Of a stretch of DNA of 5,349 bases, positions 1 to 5,349 are shown in pieces; position 1 is the stretch's first letter, and each line of letters opens with the position of its first letter. This DNA is from CAYJWL01 sp964373855. GTDB lineage: Bacteria; Patescibacteriota; Andersenbacteria; UBA10190. The position numbers and the translations under genes are program-made. The notes under the pieces were generated by a model that saw only the letters and a list, made by a program, of their open reading frames with translations, had not been told where the DNA came from and made no database searches. The DNA is taken from contig CAYJWL010000042.1 in the NCBI GenBank assembly GCA_964373855.1, forward strand, positions 1 to 5,349, written 5' to 3'.

Positions 1-248
1 TTGAGGTAGACTGCTTCTATTGCGGCTGACACGGCTTCCGCGACTGTAAGGATACTGGCTGGCTGGAGATGGGCGGGGCCGGCATGGTTCACCCGGTGGT
101 GTTGCGCAATATGAATATCGACTCAAGAAAATATCAGGGATTTGCTTTTGGTTTTGGTATAGAGCGGCTTGCCATGCTCCGCCATGGCATTAATGATATC
201 CGCCTGTTTTGGTCAGGAGATATCCGCTTTTTAACACAATTCTCCTAA
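1..248 (+). CDS. pheS: Phenylalanyl-tRNA synthetase alpha subunit, C-terminal fragment with an in-frame TGA
   Basis: This is the catalytic chain of phenylalanyl-tRNA synthetase, which activates phenylalanine with ATP and transfers it to tRNA-Phe in the cytoplasm. The 5' part lies outside the window. The first full codon is at 3 and the stop is TAA 246-248. The visible part starts at the end of motif 2 ('EVD'), passes through a small Cys-rich insertion, then runs 'GWLEMGGAGMVHPVVLRN'. Class II motif 3 follows as 'GFAFGFGIERLAML', and the chain ends 'DIRFLTQFS', the normal PheS C-terminus. TGA at 27-29 breaks the frame inside the Cys-rich insertion, at a position where relatives that I recall have Gly (CxxCGGxGCxxC). 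Downstream coding is perfectly conserved in the same frame, so decay has not followed. Point mutation, sequence error or recoding are all possible. pheT follows 18 nt later. The identity is certain; the state of the gene is not. Confidence 0.9.
27..29 (+). other. In-frame TGA codon within pheS
   Basis: The reading frame is Cys-Phe-Tyr-Cys-Gly-TGA-His-Gly-Phe-Arg-Asp-Cys-Lys, followed by Asp-Thr-Gly-Trp. The TGA sits where the family's CxxCGGxGCxxC knuckle has its second glycine, so a single G-to-T change from GGA explains it. Neither other frame gives a PheS-like reading across this stretch, so it is not a frameshift. I could not see a convincing SECIS-type hairpin just downstream. Confidence 0.85.
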
Positions 249-266
249 GGTCACTGCCGCCCAGCC

Positions 267-2609
267 ATGAAAATTTCCTACAATTGGCTCAAAGAATTAC
301 TACCCCGGCTCACTCACAGTCCCGAGGAGGTTGCCGATATCTTGACCCTGCATAGTTTCGAAACAATCGTGGCCGGGAACATCTCTCTTGACCCGGCAAT
401 TCGCATCGTCAGCCTTGAAAAAATCGAGCCGCATCCTAAAGCTGATCGCTTACGGCTGGCAACTGTCACGGACGGCAAAGAGACTGTCACCGTTGTCTGC
501 GGAGCACCCAACATCCGCGAGGGCATGCTCGCGCCGTTCTCACCACCCGGCGCCGTGCTCGTCGCAGAAGCCGGCAACAGAGTTAAAGTTAGTGTAGCGA
601 AGATCCGCGGTGTGAGCAGTCCCGGAATGCTGAATTCGCTGCGCGAGCTTGGACTGCACCATGAGCACGCCGGTATATGGGAATTGCCGGACGAAGTGAA
701 AGTGGGGGCAAGCTTATCTGAATACATGCCGGGAGATGTAATTCTTGATGCGGATATTACCCCCAACAGAGCCCATGATGCGTTAAGCCATCTGGGCATC
801 GCTAGGGAACTGGCTGCCTTGCTGCGACTTGAAATCAAAGAACCAACATTGCCCGCCTTGCCAAGGGCGCAGGCGCAAGTAGCCGGCTGGAGTGTTGCTA
901 TTGAAGACGAGCGCCTGTGCCCGAGGTACGCCGGTGTGGTCGTGGCGAATATTGGTATCAAGCCGTCGCCCATGTGGCTGCAAGCCAGACTGCTGTCGGT
1001 TGGCGGCAAACCTATTAGCAATGCTGTTGATATCACAAACTATGTTATGTTCGAACTAGGAAATCCGACGCATTTGTTTGATCAGAAAGAACTTCCCGGA
1101 AAAGATATTACGATCCGTCCCGCGCGCCGGGGAGATACAATAACTACTCTCGATGAAGCTCGGCGCGAGCTGTCTCAAGACGATCTCTTAATTACGGCGG
1201 CTAACCAGCCAGTGGCGCTGGCCGGCGTCATGGGTGGTCTGGAAAGCGGCGTAGACGAGACAACACGGCGCGGATTTCTGGAAGCGGCTAATTTTAATGC
1301 GTACAGCATCCAAGAGACTTCCCGCCGGCATGGACTGCGCAGCGAATCCTCTGCCCGTTTCAGCAAAGGTCTTGATCCCAATCTGGTTGAACCAGCCGCC
1401 CGGCGGGCAGCCGGACTGCTGGCCGAACTGGCTGGAGCACACGTGGTGGGGTGGATAGATGTCTATCTGCGGCCGGTTACTGCCCGCACTATTGCTTATG
1501 ATCCTGATCACGCCGCAAAAGTTGCCGGCATCCCGATTTCAAAACCTCAGGTGAAAGAGGCACTGCAGCAGTTGCGCATGGAAGTTGATGATTCTGTTTC
1601 TCCCTGGCAAGTGCGCCTCCCAACAGACCGGCTGGATATTCTTATCAGCCACGACCTTGCCGAAGAGATTATTAGGGTTAAAGGTTTCGATTCTATTATA
1701 CCGGCAGCGGTAAGGAACGATCGGCCGACCCCGTTGCCGACGACGATCTATTGGCGGGAAGTGGTTCGGGACACTCTGGTAACGCTCGGTTTTACCGAGA
1801 CATATAACTATGCTTTTGCTCCCGCCTCTTATACAGACATAGCGGGAATGGCAGATAGAGAGCATCTCAAGGTAATCAATCCGCCGGCTCCCGATCTAGC
1901 GGCGCTGCGGGTTAGTTTAATTCCCGGATTGCTCGCTAATCTGGCTGCCAATCGGGCGAGCTTTGAGCGCAATGTTGGCCGAAAAGAAAGCGCACTATTT
2001 GAAATCGGGCATGTATATGGTCCCGGAGAGGGAAGCTGGATCCCCGGGGTCGAAGAGAAAATTCATCTGGCCGCCGCTATTGTGGGCGGCAGGCCGACAT
2101 TGGACGAAGTGGCCGATGCGCTGGCGCAGGCCTTAGGCCTTGATGTATTAACGCTTAACAACATCGTAACTGAAGCGAGCAAGCAACAGCTTAAGTACCG
2201 CCAGGATGTTGCTGCCTTTGAGCTTCAAGTAACCGAACTTGTGCTGCGCGCAGAAGGACAGCAGGCTCCGCCTAAAACATTGGCCGAACTTCAGTCACAA
2301 ACAGACGAAGCGGCGCAGTTTGCGCCCATTGATAAGTACCCCGGGGTGTTTCGAGATATTTCTGTTCTGGTAGCTCCTTCAACTTCTATTGACGTGATTC
2401 AGGCAGTGATTGAGCGAGCCGGCGGAGAATTGGTAGCTGATGTTGACTTATTTGATGAATATCAGCCTGCCAATCAAGACAGAAAAGGCGTGGCTTTTCA
2501 CGTCGAATACCGGTCGCCGGACCGCACCCTCACTGACGAGGAAGTGAACCAGATCCATGGTAAAGTTATTATTGCTTTAGAAAGCGAAGTTTCTGCCCAA
2601 ATTCGATAG
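267..2609 (+). CDS. pheT: Phenylalanyl-tRNA synthetase beta subunit
   Basis: This 780-residue chain pairs with PheS. It binds tRNA-Phe and edits mischarged Tyr-tRNA-Phe. Domains in order: an N-terminal segment; a tRNA-binding OB fold (about 42-150, with 'KIEPHPKADRLRLATV' and 'VVCGAPN'); and a helical B1-type motif 'DITPNRAHDALSHLGIARE' at 163-181. The B3/4 editing domain covers about 212-390 ('NAVDITNYVMFELGNPTHLFD' with H269, and 'GFLEAANF' with E339). The B5 domain covers about 405-480, with acidic residues D457, D463, E466 and E467 in place for Mg. A catalytic-like core covers about 490-660 ('NPPAPDLAALRVSLIPGLL' at 538-556), and an FDX-ACB anticodon-binding domain covers about 685-780. 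Total length is near the family norm (785-795), but the core lacks a conserved piece around 609-648 (see findings). The ATG is the natural start for 'MKISYNWLKE'. The Shine-Dalgarno site is weak: AAGG at 247-250 overlaps the pheS stop, 16 nt away. The gene is probably translated from the pheS transcript. Confidence 0.97.
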   Translation: MKISYNWLKELLPRLTHSPEEVADILTLHSFETIVAGNISLDPAIRIVSLEKIEPHPKADRLRLATVTDGKETVTVVCGAPNIREGMLAPFSPPGAVLVAEAGNRVKVSVAKIRGVSSPGMLNSLRELGLHHEHAGIWELPDEVKVGASLSEYMPGDVILDADITPNRAHDALSHLGIARELAALLRLEIKEPTLPALPRAQAQVAGWSVAIEDERLCPRYAGVVVANIGIKPSPMWLQARLLSVGGKPISNAVDITNYVMFELGNPTHLFDQKELPGKDITIRPARRGDTITTLDEARRELSQDDLLITAANQPVALAGVMGGLESGVDETTRRGFLEAANFNAYSIQETSRRHGLRSESSARFSKGLDPNLVEPAARRAAGLLAELAGAHVVGWIDVYLRPVTARTIAYDPDHAAKVAGIPISKPQVKEALQQLRMEVDDSVSPWQVRLPTDRLDILISHDLAEEIIRVKGFDSIIPAAVRNDRPTPLPTTIYWREVVRDTLVTLGFTETYNYAFAPASYTDIAGMADREHLKVINPPAPDLAALRVSLIPGLLANLAANRASFERNVGRKESALFEIGHVYGPGEGSWIPGVEEKIHLAAAIVGGRPTLDEVADALAQALGLDVLTLNNIVTEASKQQLKYRQDVAAFELQVTELVLRAEGQQAPPKTLAELQSQTDEAAQFAPIDKYPGVFRDISVLVAPSTSIDVIQAVIERAGGELVADVDLFDEYQPANQDRKGVAFHVEYRSPDRTLTDEEVNQIHGKVIIALESEVSAQIR

Positions 2610-2631
2610 CCACTGCCGGCTCTACTAGAGG

Positions 2632-2660
2632 TTCCTTTTTCGAGGGAAATCTGCTAGAAT
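2632..2660 (+). promoter_or_regulatory. Candidate extended -10 promoter for gyrB
   Basis: TGC-TAGAAT at 2652-2660 is an extended -10 (TGn plus a 5/6 match to TATAAT). Seventeen bases upstream of the hexamer is TTCCTT (2632-2637), a poor -35, as is common with extended -10 promoters. Transcription would begin near 2667, about 50 nt before the gyrB ATG. This is a motif match by eye only. Confidence 0.4.
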
Positions 2661-2670
2661 AAGACATATT

Positions 2671-2703
2671 GGAGGCAGCAAAAGCCCCTCCTTTATTTGT
2701 TTA
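2671..2703 (+). terminator. Terminator-like hairpin in the pheT-gyrB gap
   Basis: GGAGG (2671-2675) pairs with CCTCC (2687-2691). An inner GC/GC pair (2678-2679 with 2684-2685) closes an AAAA loop, and TTTATTTGTTTA follows. The structure has the shape of a short intrinsic terminator with an interrupted U tract. It could end the pheST transcript. It lies downstream of the candidate gyrB -10, so it would also sit in the gyrB leader, where it could act as an attenuator or 5' structure. The stem is only five strong pairs plus two. Confidence 0.45.
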
Positions 2704-2718
2704 CATACAGCCGAAACT

Positions 2719-4653
2719 ATGGCTAAATCGGAGCCAAAAAAATCATCGTACGGCGCCAAGGATATTACTGTTCTTGAGGGCCTCGAGCCGGTGCGAAAAC
2801 GGCCCGGTATGTATATTGGCGGAACAGGAATTGAAGGCCTGCACCACCTTATATGGGAAGTGGTTGATAATGCCATTGATGAAGCCATGGCTGGATACTG
2901 CACGGAGATTAACGTCCAGTTGCTGCCGGACGATGTTGTGCGTATTGCCGATAATGGACGGGGCATCCCGGTTGAAAAGCACTCGAAGACAAAAAAATCA
3001 GCCTTGGAAACAGTTATGACGGTTCTTCACGCCGGTGCTAAGTTTGGCGAAGGCGAAGGCTACAAAGTTTCAGGCGGACTCCATGGCGTCGGTGTTTCGG
3101 TTGTTAACGCCCTGTCCGAATGGCTGGAGGTGGAAATCCACCGCGACGGAGGAGTATTTAAGCAGCGGTATGAGCGCGGCCAGGCGAAGGATAAGGTGCG
3201 GCGCGCCGGCAAAGCCAAAGATACCAGCACGATAGTAGAGTTCCGGGCTGACAGGAAGGTATTCGAACAAACAGCCTTCGACTGGCATCGTGTGCTTCAG
3301 CATTTGCGGCAGCAGGCGTATCTCACCCCCGGGGTGCGCATTATTGTGACCGATGAACGCAAGGCAGATGCCATCCGGCACTACACCTTCTTATTCGAGG
3401 GAGGAATCCGGTCATACGTGCGGCAGCTAAATCTTGGCCGGGAGGTGAAGAACCATGATATCGTTTACATCCGGAAGGAGCTGGAGAACGATTTCCTGGT
3501 GGAAGTAGCTTTGCAATACACTGATTCGTTTAATGAGACGGTGCTCTCGTTTGCCAACAATATTTTTACGACCGAGGGTGGCACGCACATGACAGGCTTT
3601 CGCATGGCGCTCACGCGGATAATCAATGACTATGCCCGCAACCAAGGGTATCTGAAAGCCAAGGACGGCAATTTAACGTCCGATGATGTAAAAGAAGGAT
3701 TAACAGCCGTCCTTAGTGTTAAGCTGCGCGAGCCGCAATTTGAAGGTCAGACCAAGGCTAAGCTGGGCAATCCCGAAATGCGCACCCATGTAAACCAGGT
3801 GATGGGTGAAGGTCTGACGGCCTATCTGGAAGAACATCCACGCGATGCCCGGGCCATCGTCGAGAAAGTCGCCTTGGCAGCGAAAGCGCGCCTGGCTGCC
3901 CGCGCGGCCCGTGATACTGTGCTACGCAAAGGCGCATTGGATGGATTTGCTCTGCCGGGCAAGCTGGCGGACTGCTCTGAGCGCGATCCGGCTAATAGCG
4001 AATTGTTTGTGGTTGAGGGAGACAGCGCCGGCGGCAGCGCCAAAACGGGGCGGGATCGTACCTTTCAGGCGATTCTGCCGCTGCGCGGCAAGATCTTAAA
4101 TGTGGAGCGGGCACGCCTGGATAAAATGCTTAATAACAATGAAATAAAAGCGCTGATAATCGCGCTGGGTGCGGGCATTGAAGAGGAATTTGATATCAGC
4201 AAACTGCGCTATCACCGTATCATTATTGCCACCGATGCCGACGTGGACGGTTCGCACATCCGCACACTGTTGCTGACTCTCTTCTTCCGTTATTTCCAGC
4301 CGGTTATTGATGGCGGCTATCTCTACATCGCCCAACCGCCTCTCTATAAAGTTGAGAGGGGGAAGGAAGCCCACTATGTCTACACCGATGGCGAAAAAGA
4401 CCAGATGGTGAAGAAGCTCACCACCGGGGAGTCGCGGCCTTCACTGCAGCGGTACAAAGGCTTGGGTGAAATGAATCCAAGCGAACTGTGGGAGACCACG
4501 ATGGATCCAGCTAATCGAGTGCTCAAGCAAGTGACCATCGAGGATGCTGAAGAAGCGGACCGCATGTTCGTGGTGCTCATGGGCAATGAAGTTGCGCCGC
4601 GCAAAAAATGGATACAGACACATGCTAAAACTGTAGAAAACTTAGACATCTAA
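2719..4653 (+). CDS. gyrB: DNA gyrase subunit B
   Basis: This is the ATPase and TOPRIM subunit of gyrase (type IIA topoisomerase), which with GyrA introduces negative supercoils using ATP. The GHKL ATPase covers about 15-220: 'WEVVDNAIDEA' (general base E47, Mg ligand N51), 'DNGRGIP' (D78), 'GGLHGVG' 119-125, and R142, equivalent to the coumarin-contacting Arg136 of E. coli. The transducer domain carries 'QTKAKLGN' with switch lysine K346. The TOPRIM domain has 'EGDSAGGSAK' (E433), 'PLRGKILNVE' and 'DADVDG' (D506, D508, D510). The C-terminal motif is 'QRYKGLGEMNPSELWETT', with the typical ending 'VENLDI'. At 644 residues it is the compact form without the large insert of gamma-proteobacterial GyrB. 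'KILNVE' after the TOPRIM motif favours GyrB over ParE, though without gyrA nearby ParE is not fully excluded. No clear Shine-Dalgarno site precedes the ATG. The neighbourhood lacks dnaA, dnaN and recF. Confidence 0.96.
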   Translation: MAKSEPKKSSYGAKDITVLEGLEPVRKRPGMYIGGTGIEGLHHLIWEVVDNAIDEAMAGYCTEINVQLLPDDVVRIADNGRGIPVEKHSKTKKSALETVMTVLHAGAKFGEGEGYKVSGGLHGVGVSVVNALSEWLEVEIHRDGGVFKQRYERGQAKDKVRRAGKAKDTSTIVEFRADRKVFEQTAFDWHRVLQHLRQQAYLTPGVRIIVTDERKADAIRHYTFLFEGGIRSYVRQLNLGREVKNHDIVYIRKELENDFLVEVALQYTDSFNETVLSFANNIFTTEGGTHMTGFRMALTRIINDYARNQGYLKAKDGNLTSDDVKEGLTAVLSVKLREPQFEGQTKAKLGNPEMRTHVNQVMGEGLTAYLEEHPRDARAIVEKVALAAKARLAARAARDTVLRKGALDGFALPGKLADCSERDPANSELFVVEGDSAGGSAKTGRDRTFQAILPLRGKILNVERARLDKMLNNNEIKALIIALGAGIEEEFDISKLRYHRIIIATDADVDGSHIRTLLLTLFFRYFQPVIDGGYLYIAQPPLYKVERGKEAHYVYTDGEKDQMVKKLTTGESRPSLQRYKGLGEMNPSELWETTMDPANRVLKQVTIEDAEEADRMFVVLMGNEVAPRKKWIQTHAKTVENLDI

Positions 4654-4671
4654 TACTGACAAATACTGACA
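4652..4671 (+). repeat. Perfect 10-bp tandem duplication at the gyrB stop
   Basis: AATACTGACA occurs twice back to back (4652-4661 and 4662-4671), with the first copy sharing two bases of the gyrB TAA. The second copy shifts no coding sequence. It looks like a slippage duplication; no function is evident. Confidence 0.8.
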
Positions 4672-4755
4672 AAATGTGCCTGCCCAGCGAAGCCCTGAGT
4701 CATGTCACAGGATATGTTCTGCGGCCGCGAAAGGGAAAATGTATTATTCTTAAAT

Positions 4756-4784
4756 TTGCATTTTTTTATTGCCTGCAGTATCTT
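4756..4784 (+). promoter_or_regulatory. Weak candidate promoter for secE
   Basis: TTGCAT (4756-4761) and TATCTT (4779-4784) are separated by 17 bp at the end of an AT-rich patch that contrasts with the surrounding GC content. The -35 matches three bases of the consensus and the -10 matches four of six. TATTAT (4742-4747) is an alternative -10 but has no -35 partner. Confidence 0.25.
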
Positions 4785-4790
4785 CATACC

Positions 4791-4811
4791 AGCGGCCCCA
4801 GGAGGGCTGTT
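4791..4811 (+). other. Hairpin upstream of secE containing an AGGAGG sequence
   Basis: AGCGGCCC (4791-4798) pairs with GGGCTGTT (4804-4811) through eight pairs, two of them G-U wobbles, around a CAGGA loop. TT (4812-4813) and AAAG follow. The T run is too short for a confident terminator. AGGAGG (4800-4805) sits in the loop and stem, 22 nt before the secE ATG, which is too far for normal Shine-Dalgarno use. Confidence 0.35.
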
Positions 4812-4827
4812 TTAAAGACCATTGAAT

Positions 4828-5031
4828 ATGTCCTTACCCCTTACCAAGTTACCAGTGCGCCTCGTGACCTTTCTGCGCGAAGCGCGCGAAGAGCTGAGAA
4901 AAGTTTCCTGGCCTTCCCGGGAATTGACGCTGCGCTATACCCTGATTGTTGTTATCAGTTCGCTGGTGGTGGGCGCTGTCCTAGGCGGCATTGATTACGT
5001 TTTAATATTCATACTGGAAACTGTCGTTTAA
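4828..5031 (+). CDS. secE: Preprotein translocase subunit SecE
   Basis: SecE is the small clamp subunit that braces SecY in the SecYEG protein channel of the cytoplasmic membrane. The 67-residue product has a basic amphipathic helix (about 10-28) and the SecE signature 'EELRKVSWPSRELT' at about 21-34. One transmembrane segment follows at about 37-62 ('LIVVISSLVVGAVLGG...'), and a two-to-three residue tail ends at TAA. This is the minimal one-TM form found in most bacteria, not the three-TM form of E. coli. I chose ATG 4828. An in-frame TTG at 4822 would add two residues, and neither has a well-placed Shine-Dalgarno site. nusG follows after 44 nt, the usual secE-nusG order, which supports the identification of this short gene. 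Confidence 0.93.
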   Translation: MSLPLTKLPVRLVTFLREAREELRKVSWPSRELTLRYTLIVVISSLVVGAVLGGIDYVLIFILETVV

Positions 5032-5049
5032 GCATGGCCTTGCTATACT
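5021..5049 (+). promoter_or_regulatory. Candidate extended -10 promoter for nusG
   Basis: TGC-TATACT (5041-5049) is an extended -10 with a 5/6 hexamer match. CTGTCG (5021-5026), overlapping the end of secE, is a poor -35 at 17-bp spacing. Transcription would begin near 5056, leaving about 20 nt of leader that contains the nusG Shine-Dalgarno site. Its TGCTAnAnT core matches that of the gyrB candidate. Confidence 0.35.
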
Positions 5050-5061
5050 TCAGGAAGAGTT

Positions 5062-5067
5062 AAGGGG
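5062..5067 (+). promoter_or_regulatory. Shine-Dalgarno site of nusG
   Basis: AAGGGG lies 8 nt before ATG 5076 and fixes that start. It is the only well-placed, strong ribosome binding site in the window; pheT, gyrB and secE lack one. Confidence 0.65.
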
Positions 5068-5075
5068 ATAGATTT

Positions 5076-5349
5076 ATGGCGGAAGATAATAAGAAAACGG
5101 GCGCGCCTGCCCCTCAGTCAAAACCGGACGGGCGAGGCTGGTATGTTCTCCATACTTATTCCGGGTATGAAGATAACGTGGCCCGCAATCTGCGGCAGCG
5201 CATTGAATCAATGGGTATGGAAGATAAAATTTTCCAGGTGATTGTGCCGCGGGAGAAAAAGATCAGAGTAAAGCACGGCAAGCGCCAGACGATCGAGGAG
5301 CGGTTGTTTCCCGGGTATGTTCTTGTGGAAATGATCGTGACTGACGATT
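5076..5349 (+). CDS. nusG: Transcription termination/antitermination protein NusG, N-terminal part (truncated by window end)
   Basis: NusG binds the RNA polymerase clamp, modulates pausing, and links polymerase to Rho or to the leading ribosome. The window shows 91 codons and one base of the next. A polar tail of about 20 residues ('MAEDNKKTGAPAPQSKPDGR') precedes the NGN domain. The domain opens at 'GWYVLHTYSGYEDNVARNL', continues through 'VIVPREKKIRVKHGKR', and reaches the conserved 'RLFPGYVLVEM' strand. The C-terminal KOW domain lies beyond the window. The start is set by the AAGGGG site 8 nt upstream. It sits 44 nt after secE and probably shares its transcript, with a possible extra promoter in the gap. 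The disordered N-terminal tail is longer than in E. coli, where the NGN domain begins almost at once. Confidence 0.95.
   Translation, partial: MAEDNKKTGAPAPQSKPDGRGWYVLHTYSGYEDNVARNLRQRIESMGMEDKIFQVIVPREKKIRVKHGKRQTIEERLFPGYVLVEMIVTDD

Larger units (their letters stand above)
4654..4827. other. gyrB-secE intergenic region without a supported gene
   Basis: This 174-nt gap holds the end of the tandem repeat, an imperfect inverted repeat CTGAGTCATGTCACAG (4695-4710) and the 8-bp palindrome GCGGCCGC (4721-4728). An AT-rich patch at about 4737-4770 and a hairpin at 4791-4811 follow. No tRNA-Trp or rpmG, which precede secE in many bacteria, can be found here. A 106-codon open frame that starts here and overlaps secE has no recognisable protein character. 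Confidence 0.6.

Noticed and set aside
27..90. Selenocysteine insertion at the pheS TGA
   Set aside because: PheS is not a known selenoprotein family, the aligned residue is Gly and not Cys, and no stable hairpin of SECIS shape is evident just downstream.
314..1036. 240-codon open frame on the - strand
   Set aside because: It lies wholly antisense to pheT, whose protein is clearly conserved. The predicted peptide is Ser/Ala/Leu-rich with no recognisable motif.
2669..3019. 116-codon + strand open frame overlapping the start of gyrB
   Set aside because: It is out of frame with the conserved GyrB ATPase motifs and has no family resemblance of its own.
4721..4728. GCGGCCGC palindrome as a possible operator
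   Set aside because: It is a single 8-bp GC palindrome with no second copy and no flanking symmetry beyond TTC/GAA, and so can be expected by chance in sequence of this composition.
4654..4827. tRNA-Trp expected before secE
   Set aside because: No acceptor, anticodon or T-arm pattern could be found in either strand of the gap.
4674..4994. 106-codon + strand open frame between gyrB and secE
   Set aside because: Its second half overlaps secE in another frame. The first half is Cys- and Arg-rich with no protein-like pattern and no ribosome binding site.
1..5349. Genome-wide UGA=Gly code (code 25)
   Set aside because: pheT, gyrB, secE and the visible nusG read full length with no TGA despite roughly 100 glycines, and composition is far from the AT-rich code-25 genomes. 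Only the single pheS codon remains unexplained.

Overview
The window is an ordinary housekeeping stretch of a bacterial chromosome with all genes on the + strand: the 3' end of pheS, complete pheT, complete gyrB, complete secE and the first 91 codons of nusG. Base composition looks close to 50% GC. The sequences read as a Patescibacteria/CPR (Parcubacteria-like) lineage. The PheT N-terminus with the 'LTLHSFE' string and its C-terminal 'DRTLTDEEVN' string resemble what I recall of that group, as do the short 67-residue SecE, the compact 644-residue GyrB and the weak Shine-Dalgarno sites. This placement is inference from memory, not a search result.

Region by region: 1-248 encodes the C-terminal end of the phenylalanyl-tRNA synthetase alpha chain, interrupted by an in-frame TGA at 27-29. 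267-2609 encodes the beta chain, 18 nt downstream and clearly in the same operon. 2610-2718 is an intergenic leader with a good extended -10 promoter candidate and a terminator-like hairpin. 2719-4653 encodes the DNA gyrase B subunit. 4654-4827 is a 174-nt gap with no tRNA or protein gene that I can support. It holds a 10-bp tandem repeat, an AT-rich patch with a weak promoter candidate, and a second hairpin. 4828-5031 encodes SecE. 5076 to the window end encodes the N-terminal (NGN) part of NusG, with its own extended -10 candidate and the only strong Shine-Dalgarno site in the window.

Functionally, pheS and pheT make the two chains of the (alpha-beta)2 enzyme that charges tRNA-Phe. gyrB supplies the ATPase/TOPRIM half of gyrase; gyrA is not in view. 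secE and nusG form the widely conserved translocase/antitermination pair that usually precedes the L11-L1-L10-L7/12 ribosomal genes. I found no mobile element, CRISPR array, RNA gene or unknown gene system. The most notable points are the TGA codon and eroded zinc knuckle in pheS, a roughly 40-residue shortening within PheT that removes a normally conserved segment, and the leader hairpin ahead of gyrB.
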